Assembly: GCA_017991025.1 (NCBI GenBank)
Contig: JAGNMT010000070.1
Location: 1 to 11,146 of the forward strand
DNA: 11,146 nt
Source of the DNA: Verrucomicrobiales bacterium
Lineage (GTDB): Bacteria > Verrucomicrobiota > Verrucomicrobiia > Verrucomicrobiales > DEV007
Direction: 5' to 3'
Shown: positions 5,801 through 11,146 of the stretch, in pieces
Layout: each line of letters begins with the position of its first letter
How positions within the stretch are numbered: the first letter of the stretch is position 1
Made by a program: the position numbers and the translations under genes
The notes under the pieces: model-generated
Seen by the model: only the letters and a program-made list of their open reading frames with translations
Database searches by the model: none
Told to the model about the DNA's origin: nothing

Positions 5801-8297
5801 CCGCCGCCTTCAGGGCTTCATCCTGGCTTGCGGCCTGCGGACGGACCGTCGGGGTAAGGGCATAAAGCAATCCCCCCTTCTTCACGATCACGTCGGTCTC
5901 GGCGATGCTCGTGCGCAGGAAGGAAAGCCCCGCGACTTCGGAAGGCATCTCGTCGAGCGCATACTCGCGATCCGTAAAGAGTTTCACACCCGTTTTCATC
6001 ACCGCCTTCTCGACCGGCGGCATGGGAATGGGCTTCCTTGTCTTGCCCGACTGATTAGCAAACTCACCCACTGTTTCCAACTTTCCGAACATGATGCGCT
6101 CCTTACGACTCGAGGAGGTATCGCCCTGCGTCGCGCAGAGCCAAATTATACCCTCGTGTTCGCGGAAAGTCGGGTATTGAAAGGACTTCGTTGATTCGAA
6201 GCGATACTTCCGCTCCCAGGTCTTCCCGTCGCGCGAGACATCGACGTTGAAAACACTGCGGCTCACGCCGTGGATCTGCGTCTTCTCCTGCCAGCCGAGG
6301 TAATAGAGGTCGCCGAACTTGTCGAAGGTGGGCTTCGAATTGCCTCCATTCTGAACAAAGGGCATCTCGCGTCCTTCGGTCCAGGTGCGGCCGTCCGGGC
6401 TCGTGGTGAAATGGTAGTTCCCGGCGTCGTTGCGACAGATCGCCATCCAGGTGCCGTCGGGCAGCCGGTTCACCGCCGACTCGCTGAGTTCCTGCGACTG
6501 CGGTTCGTTGTAGTGACCGAGCACCTCGAAGGTGGCGAGGTCGTCATGCACGAGCGCCAGCGCGTTCTGTTTGCCGGTGAAGTTGTTGATCGCGACATGG
6601 AGTTTTCCATCGAAGCGTTTGAAGGAATCGAAGAGGAAGAACGAGGAATCTACCGCCGGTTTCGTGAATCCCTGCGCCACCGCATCGGCGTGGAAATACT
6701 GCGGCTGAAAATCGAAGGTGCCCGCCGCCGTCTTCAGATTCGCCCGATGGATCGTCGGAGCGAAAACGCCGGCCTCCAGATCAAAATCACGATACCACAT
6801 CTGCGACTGGCGCTTCCCCGGATCCTCGCTCGTGAAATAGCAGCGCAGGGTCTTGTCATCCTTTTGCAGGATGCGCGGCACAAAACACGCCCCAACCGGC
6901 AGTGTCTCGTTCTCGAAAGCCTGCTCGCCCTTCGCGATGGGAATGACGACCTCCAACCCGGGAGGGTTCAATCGGACAATCGACAGGGTTGCATAGATAT
7001 CCGGCCAGCCCGCCGACTCGCCCGCGCGGACATCGTTGACCTCGGCAACGACATAGGCCCGTTCTCCGACGATGACCATCTCGGCATCGTGGGCACCCTT
7101 CACCTGCGGAGCAGTCACGGCGACCAATCCTGACATGACCTCATCTCCGGCCAGGGCGGGGTCCCAATGCGCAGGCACCAAGGAAGGCTTGTTCAGCTTG
7201 TTGATCGTCTGCTTCAGTAGCAACTTGCCGGAAACGTTCTTGCCGGCGAGCACATCCTCCTCCTCGAACTTCGCCAACAAGATTTCGCCGGCACCCTGGC
7301 GATCGCGGTCATAGGTGATCCAGATGAGACCATCCTTGTCCTGAACACCATCGGGATAGGAAATGCCCGAGCGTTCATCCAAAAGGAGGCCTTCGTTCCA
7401 TTTCTGGCCATCGTTGGTAGAGATCTGGGCATAAAGATGGCTACGGCCTTTGAATTTGTAATGATTCACGAGAAGCAGATTGCCCGAGGCGAGACGGCGG
7501 ATGAAAAACCGGGAGCCGGGATTGGAGATGCGGGTGGCGTTCGGCTTAGACCAGGTCAGGCCCTTGTCGGATGAATGGCTTTCCCACAGAAAGCCGCTGC
7601 CGGTGCGGGTGAGGAGCCAAAGTCGACCGTCCTTGAGTTCGGTGATCATGCATTCGAGGGCCCATTTCGGAGCGCTGAGCGCCCCTTGAAGTTTCCATGA
7701 CTTGCCTTCGTCCCGCGAGATACCGACGCCCTGCAGTTGATCGGCAAAGGGAAACCAATCGTGACTCGGCTGGTCGGCGTGAGTGACGGGCATGACCCAC
7801 TCGCCGCTGCTTAGCACGGTGGGTTTGTTCATTCGAAAGGAGAAGGGCACTTCGTCAAAACCCACGCGAAACTCCGCACCAAACTCGGGCGTTCCTGCAT
7901 CCGGATCATCGCAGATGCGTGCCCACACATCGTGCCGGGCTGTGTCCTTGTTCCCGCGATTGAAGACATACCAAAGCCGCCCCCCCGGATCAATCCATAA
8001 CGTAGGATCAAAGCAGCGTGTACCATCCTTTGGTTCGGCCATGACCTGAGGCTCGGTGAAGGACTTCGCTCCGTCATCGCTCCAGCAAAGCAACACCACG
8101 TTCTCGGGAGCAGGCTCCTTAGGACCGCCTGAGAACCAGGAGGAAAAAACGCGTCCCTTAGCAGTGCGTTCGAGTCCGGGAATGCCCTGCCAGGAACGAT
8201 CCGGATCGGCGGGACGTCCGGCGAACGAATTACCGGAACAGAGGAGCAAGAATGCAAGGAGACGGAAGAGAGATCGAGGTGTCTTTGGTTGTGGCAT
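2838..8297 (-). CDS. Very large secreted multi-propeller protein (sialidase-like / GH32-43-like fusion)
   Basis: This is an uninterrupted 1819-residue exported protein. The signal peptide has basic residues K5, R8 and R12, a hydrophobic core and a probable cut after SFA (24-26). Visible modules: (1) a sialidase-like BNR propeller, about 40-365, with Asp boxes at 73-80, 194-201, 242-249 and 293-300; (2) a divergent propeller, about 372-743, with SPDGRTW and SRDGKTW; (3) a small unit, about 768-880, starting VKLFTDREYALDEMP; (4) a GH32/43-like five-blade-type region, about 935-1410, opening DLGRQLFVDDFLIES (938-952) and ending in a beta-sandwich closed by SLYSFWVSND; (5) a second BNR_2-type propeller, about 1440-1810, with Asp boxes at 1491-1498, 1672-1679 and 1728-1735. 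Modules 1 and 5 are clearly related. A GTG 19 codons upstream (8354) would bury the signal peptide, so ATG 8297 is preferred. A glycan-binding or glycan-hydrolysing role is likely, but substrate and catalytic residues are not assignable. It follows the LamG protein gene by 79 bases. Confidence 0.85.
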   Translation of the reverse strand: MPQPKTPRSLFRLLAFLLLCSGNSFAGRPADPDRSWQGIPGLERTAKGRVFSSWFSGGPKEPAPENVVLLCWSDDGAKSFTEPQVMAEPKDGTRCFDPTLWIDPGGRLWYVFNRGNKDTARHDVWARICDDPDAGTPEFGAEFRVGFDEVPFSFRMNKPTVLSSGEWVMPVTHADQPSHDWFPFADQLQGVGISRDEGKSWKLQGALSAPKWALECMITELKDGRLWLLTRTGSGFLWESHSSDKGLTWSKPNATRISNPGSRFFIRRLASGNLLLVNHYKFKGRSHLYAQISTNDGQKWNEGLLLDERSGISYPDGVQDKDGLIWITYDRDRQGAGEILLAKFEEEDVLAGKNVSGKLLLKQTINKLNKPSLVPAHWDPALAGDEVMSGLVAVTAPQVKGAHDAEMVIVGERAYVVAEVNDVRAGESAGWPDIYATLSIVRLNPPGLEVVIPIAKGEQAFENETLPVGACFVPRILQKDDKTLRCYFTSEDPGKRQSQMWYRDFDLEAGVFAPTIHRANLKTAAGTFDFQPQYFHADAVAQGFTKPAVDSSFFLFDSFKRFDGKLHVAINNFTGKQNALALVHDDLATFEVLGHYNEPQSQELSESAVNRLPDGTWMAICRNDAGNYHFTTSPDGRTWTEGREMPFVQNGGNSKPTFDKFGDLYYLGWQEKTQIHGVSRSVFNVDVSRDGKTWERKYRFESTKSFQYPTFREHEGIIWLCATQGDTSSSRKERIMFGKLETVGEFANQSGKTRKPIPMPPVEKAVMKTGVKLFTDREYALDEMPSEVAGLSFLRTSIAETDVIVKKGGLLYALTPTVRPQAASQDEALKAAGFAKVDVPEVQFFPGEINRVSLYRKQVAAGDRLRFNKLALLVMGEGTEIEERGAIAAKPWAENDGERLYNGIVLPKIWPPEHLQSKSDDPMPVPYLRDPPKVIPIDLGRQLFVDDFLIESTDLKRVFHQAEKYEGNPVFRPETEEELKRNDVVYLGQGGVFYDPAEKLFKMFYTAGWRGALAMATSPDLKTWTRPDLGLHGGNIVLPEGTAWGEGKGDTAGGDNALWYDVTAKDPAERIKYLTCWSHTTKDKLVPGLTHSLQVSDGVNWSKPVPCNVTMADYGSIFYNPFRQRWVQSIKKDTSRGRSRYYVESENFLEGADWTNAVYWTNADRLDLPELATTYPGGGEATQLYSLAAVAYESVMVGMHQILRGPDNEICHKGGFPKLTDLELGFSRDGFHWHRPDRRGFLRGERKEGAWDRAYLHTTTGVFVVLDDRLVFPYCAYSGDAGEGRRDMYGGASIGLASLRRDGFASMEGAGTLTTRPVSFSGEHFYVNMVGKLSVEVIDEAGTILRSSQVVTGDSTKLKIEWSDPSDMSNFAGKPVRFRFHLDEGSLYSFWVSNDPGGGSGGYLGAGGPEFAGLRDIPAPDPQAQETKERTDALLPPKVHTAPVPVRYLDENRMFLCGPGITASPGGRLWVTFKTGDIGEDEDNCTVVVTSGDKGETWSKPVLAVDIDGPVRTNDPGIWTDPNGKVTLMFGQVYGFWDGRGGLWTMTAENGDEENTKWSEPVRLGDGYTKNKPFITKDGKWLYLIEHMGPKGWRGRYAKGAPMDPGFIHPRPELNHANVFVSEDEGKTLRYLGQSKVPAKDKTFQEHMIVGKKDGTLWMLGRTTYGVGEAFSKDQGKTWTEMAPAKGIAGPSSRTFFQRLKSGNILLIKNGNEINQPSGRTHMTAYLSEDDGATWPYKLLLDERATSYPDAAEDKEGVLHIVHDFERHGAKIVCYHRITEADIKAGKLVKKGSALGRIANQATHSNLKPEEYEKWRGRQ

Positions 8298-8376
8298 AGA
8301 ATTTCCAGGGGAAGGTTTTGTCAGGCGTATCTTGAACAAGGTTAGGGGCCGCACGATACAGCCCGCAGAGTCGAAG

Positions 8377-10137
8377 CTACTTCAATTTTTCAATCGGAAT
8401 CACCGCCAGTTCGGCGCTGTTGTGATTGCCGCGACGATCGCCGCCATTGGAGTACCCGACGTATAGTTTGCCTTCGTGCTCGATGGCATAGGGGTAGGAA
8501 AGCGGGGCTTTGTCAGAAACATCGCCGGGGCCTTGAGGGAAGATAGATGGGCGGATGATAAAGACTTGGCTAAATGTGGACTCACCCGGTTTGCTGACAG
8601 CGATAGTGAGGGGCGTGCGGCGGTCGCCGCTGTCTGCGGTGGTGGTGCAGACGAGGTAGCGCTGGCCGGTGCTGAGCGTGCCGGCGGCGGGCTTGGACGT
8701 GGCCATGGGTAGGTTGCCCGGCGCTGAGGCGATCCAGGTGCGGCCGTAGTCTTTGCTCACGGCGATGAGCGCCTGCGATTTGGCTCCGAAGCGGGCGATG
8801 TTGGTCACATTCGGACCATCGACGATGATGCTCGATTCCCCCCACATCGTGAGTCCTTCGACCGCCGGGATGACCACGAGATCCCACTTCAGGAAGTCAT
8901 CGCCATGACTGATGGCGACGGCGGCGCAGTGTCCGTTGCCCACGCTGATGCCGGGCATGATCCAGTTTCCATCGGCCATCTTCACCGGTTGATTCAACGC
9001 CCAGAAGCCGCCTTCGATCACGGTGCCTTTGGGTTTCCAAACGTTCGTGGTTTCATCGAGCCGATAAGCACGCGTGTGGACTCTGGACTTCGTGATGTCG
9101 GTCAAACTGTGGCCGTAAAAGCTGCCATGAAAGGCCCACAGCTCGCCGCCATGCGAGAGGAACACGCCGTGACTCACCGCGTGCTCAGGCGAGTCTCCAG
9201 AACCGATGGTGAAGGTCTCGCCCCACGTCTTGCCACCATCGCTACTCACGCGACCACGTGCCTGCTCACCGGGCGTGTTCTCCTCTCCCTTGTTGTGACC
9301 AAAGGACGCATAGAGTTTTCCTTTGTGCCAGCCAAGGCCCACGCCATGCAGCCAGATGTAGCCGTCCTTCTCCGGCTCGTTGGCTTTGATGACGTGAAAC
9401 TCCACACCATCGAGCACGGGCAGATCAGCGGACTTTGGCAGCTTCACTTTCGCATCCCACAATGGCGTGTCGGCCACGATCGCCTTCGGGATCTCATGCG
9501 TGGCCGTCACTGGCTGATAAGTCCTCGCGATGTCCTCCGCGCTCATCACCTGCGCAACGAATCGCGCCTCATCCACCGCACCGCTGAAGGTCTGCGTGCG
9601 CCTTCCGTTGTCGTTGATGCCGCCCAGTGTGATCGGAGCCTGAGTGGTCGGCACCGGCATCTTCAGCTTCACTTCACCCTGGCTCTGACCATTGAGAAAC
9701 AGCGACGCCTTGCCCGCATTGACGGTCAGCGTCGCCAGATGCCAATGGCCGACATTCAAGTTCTCGAGGCTCGTGACCGTGGCCCATCCGCCGTGTTGCA
9801 CATAAGCCTTCAGTCTGCCGTCCGGCTCCACCGTAAGCGACCACTGCCGCTCATTGAGTGAATATCGATTCTTCCCCGCGATCACCTGCTGCCCTTCATT
9901 CACCGCATACGGATTGAACCACACCGAGAACGTGAAGCCGCCCGCCCCATTGAGCGCCGCCGTCTCCATCAGTTCGATCACCGACAGGCCATCGAGCACC
10001 AGCGATTGCTCACGAGCACCGCTCGCCACCTTCGCCTTGCCCAGGACAGCAATTTGAGGATCCACCGCATCCAGCGGCCAGTGTTCGGCCATGCAGGTGA
10101 GTGGTAAAGAGAGGAAGCAAAGAAGGACGTGTTTCAT
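8377..10137 (-). CDS. Secreted LamG-domain plus sialidase-like (Asp-box) protein
   Basis: This is a 586-residue exported protein. The N-terminus MKHVLLCFLSLPLTCMA is a short signal peptide with likely cleavage after A17; the Cys residues do not sit in a lipobox. Residues about 20-210 form a LamG/concanavalin-like jelly roll: GFTFSVWFNPY (67-77), NVGHWHLATLTVN (128-140), ASLFLNGQSQGEV (144-156) and FSGAVDEARF (184-193) are typical strands. Residues about 225-586 are a sialidase-like propeller with clear Asp boxes SSDGGKTW (298-305) and SKDYGRTW (461-468) and blade-like repeats of the form GELWAFHGSFYG and GKLYVGYSNGG. No FRIP motif is evident, so exo-sialidase activity is not supported. The frame is open 51 codons further upstream, into the end of the preceding gene, but ATG 10137 gives the signal peptide directly and lies 14 bases after that gene's stop, implying one transcript. 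The LamG part probably binds carbohydrate. Confidence 0.87.
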   Translation of the reverse strand: MKHVLLCFLSLPLTCMAEHWPLDAVDPQIAVLGKAKVASGAREQSLVLDGLSVIELMETAALNGAGGFTFSVWFNPYAVNEGQQVIAGKNRYSLNERQWSLTVEPDGRLKAYVQHGGWATVTSLENLNVGHWHLATLTVNAGKASLFLNGQSQGEVKLKMPVPTTQAPITLGGINDNGRRTQTFSGAVDEARFVAQVMSAEDIARTYQPVTATHEIPKAIVADTPLWDAKVKLPKSADLPVLDGVEFHVIKANEPEKDGYIWLHGVGLGWHKGKLYASFGHNKGEENTPGEQARGRVSSDGGKTWGETFTIGSGDSPEHAVSHGVFLSHGGELWAFHGSFYGHSLTDITKSRVHTRAYRLDETTNVWKPKGTVIEGGFWALNQPVKMADGNWIMPGISVGNGHCAAVAISHGDDFLKWDLVVIPAVEGLTMWGESSIIVDGPNVTNIARFGAKSQALIAVSKDYGRTWIASAPGNLPMATSKPAAGTLSTGQRYLVCTTTADSGDRRTPLTIAVSKPGESTFSQVFIIRPSIFPQGPGDVSDKAPLSYPYAIEHEGKLYVGYSNGGDRRGNHNSAELAVIPIEKLK

Positions 10138-10151
10138 GGAGCGGGTGGAAG

Positions 10152-11146
10152 TTATTCGAGCCACGCCAAGTTGAAAACGTGGTGATTGCGGCTGCTGAGA
10201 AGCTGGATACGTCCGTCGCGGGTTTGGGTGGCGGTGAGGTAGCCGCCGGGTTCGGCCAGGGTGGGGGCAAGATTGAAAAGGCCTCGGCAATCGGTGCCGG
10301 GCACGGCGCGGGCGGGGCCGCCGGGCGTGATGAGTCGGCGCACGGGCCAGGTTTTGCCTTCATCAACCGATATGGCGGCATAGAGGCCGTAACCTTTGAA
10401 GTCGCTGCCGTCGGCGGCCTTTAATGTAAGTCCCTGGCGCTTCTTCCAGTTCAATACCTGGTCGGTGAAGCTGCACAGCAAAATGGGGCCTTCTTTGAGC
10501 CGCAGCATCACAGGACGCTGACCGCTGGTGACGGCCGGAAACTCGCTGACTTCGACCTGCCATGACTTGCCGAGGTCGTTGGTGAAGCTGAGCGCGAGCT
10601 TTAAAGCGAAGCGCTCTTGATCGGGCAATGGGTCGTTGCGACTGAAGGCCATGAGGCGTCCCTCGGCCAACTCGATGAGCGGCGCGTGAATGCCCGGATA
10701 GCGACCGTAGGTGCCGCCGGGGTGCACCTCGCCTTCGCGCTTCGTGAGCCGGTTCCACTGCCATGTTTGACCGCCGTCTTTGCTGAAGATGAGGCTGATG
10801 GTGCGCGAGTCATGACTGGCGACGAGCATCCCATCGCGCAGACGGATGATTTGAATGCCGATCTCGCCATGCGGTAAAATCGGGCGCGGCTTCGACCACG
10901 TCGCGTCGTTTTCGTTCGAGCTGCGGATGATGTTTTCGGTGTAGCCACGAGCGAAGTGGAAGAGCGTCTTGTCACCATCCCACCAGAGCTTCGGTCCGTG
11001 ATCGTTCACATCGGGTCCGTCGAAGAAGGGCGAGGCATCTTCCCATTCGGTGGTGCCAAAGCGCAAACGGCTCGCCACATTGCAAAGCTCCGTGCCGATC
11101 TCCGTCGTGCAGGAAAACCACGTCGCGAGCAGATCGCCATTCGGAC
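10152..11146 (-). CDS. Sialidase-like BNR propeller protein, partial (5' end beyond right edge)
   Basis: The C-terminal 330 residues of a BNR_2-type (exo-sialidase-like) protein; the frame is open to base 11144. A GTG at 11078 is not the true start: the codons before it read PNGDLLATWFS, a family-typical blade. Three Asp boxes are visible, at residues 121-128 (SKDGGQTW), 188-195 (TNDLGKSW) and 259-266 (SVDEGKTW) of the visible part. The region DVNDHGPKLWWDGD and the C-terminus, with QTRDGRIQLLSSRNHH followed by FNLAWLE, match a subfamily common in secreted glycan-degradation loci of Planctomycetota, Verrucomicrobiota and Bacteroidota, as I recall it. The signal peptide and any FRIP Arg would be in the missing N-terminal part. 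The stop TAA is 14 bases before the start of the LamG protein gene, so the two are probably co-transcribed. Activity could be hydrolase, lyase-like or binding only. Confidence 0.88.
   Translation of the reverse strand, partial: PNGDLLATWFSCTTEIGTELCNVASRLRFGTTEWEDASPFFDGPDVNDHGPKLWWDGDKTLFHFARGYTENIIRSSNENDATWSKPRPILPHGEIGIQIIRLRDGMLVASHDSRTISLIFSKDGGQTWQWNRLTKREGEVHPGGTYGRYPGIHAPLIELAEGRLMAFSRNDPLPDQERFALKLALSFTNDLGKSWQVEVSEFPAVTSGQRPVMLRLKEGPILLCSFTDQVLNWKKRQGLTLKAADGSDFKGYGLYAAISVDEGKTWPVRRLITPGGPARAVPGTDCRGLFNLAPTLAEPGGYLTATQTRDGRIQLLSSRNHHVFNLAWLE

Noticed and set aside
4698..6194. A 498-codon open frame on the plus strand inside the large secreted-protein gene
   Set aside because: It is antiparallel to a frame with signal peptide, Asp boxes and recognisable modules. 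Its translation is rich in Arg, Gly, His and Pro without any known motif, as expected from a GC-rich opposite strand.
8905..9861. A 318-codon plus-strand open frame opposite the LamG/sialidase-like gene
   Set aside because: No recognisable domain, and it is fully opposite a well-supported coding region. The same reasoning applies to plus-strand frames at 6270-7133, 1865-2701 and 2778-3395.
10152..11078. GTG at 11078 as the start of the right-edge sialidase-like gene
   Set aside because: The frame continues upstream to the window edge with family-like sequence (PNGDLLATWFS), so the gene is truncated by the window rather than starting here.
1..11146. tRNA, rRNA, CRISPR arrays, insertion sequences, att sites
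   Set aside because: Looked for and not seen: no transposase-like frame, no regularly spaced direct repeats, no tRNA-like or rRNA segments. Coding density is close to complete.

Overview
All five genes detected in this window, plus a sixth cut by its left edge, lie on the minus strand, so transcription runs from the right edge to the left. The DNA is fairly GC-rich with a GC-rich third position. None of the five visible start codons has a clear Shine-Dalgarno sequence. Secreted sialidase-like propellers, a GH32/43-like 'VDDFLIE' protein module and a LamG plus Asp-box protein together suggest a member of the Verrucomicrobiota or, less likely, Planctomycetota. That placement is inference from gene content; no rRNA or marker gene is present.

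Right block (about 2838-11146): three successive genes for secreted beta-propeller proteins. In transcription order they are (i) the C-terminal 330 residues of a sialidase-like BNR protein cut by the right edge; (ii) 14 bases later, a 586-residue secreted LamG plus sialidase-like protein; and (iii) 79 bases later, a very large 1819-residue secreted protein. The last appears to join a sialidase-like propeller, a second divergent propeller, a small conserved unit, a GH32/43-like propeller with a beta-sandwich, and a third sialidase-like propeller related to the first. The set probably acts on an extracellular or periplasmic glycan. No substrate can be named, and the sialidase label should be read as fold-level only.

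A 151-base gap (2687-2837) holds a perfect 8-bp-stem hairpin resembling dispersed repeats of this kind of genome.

Left block (1-2686): a compact three-gene operon in which each stop overlaps the next start as ATGA. The order is a bile acid:sodium symporter (SBF) family transporter, an APH-fold small-molecule kinase, and an HpcH/HpaI-type pyruvate aldolase truncated by the left edge. This reads as import, phosphorylation and retro-aldol cleavage (or a related conversion) of a small organic or sugar acid. A link between this catabolic block and the glycan-active block upstream is plausible from co-orientation but not shown by the sequence.
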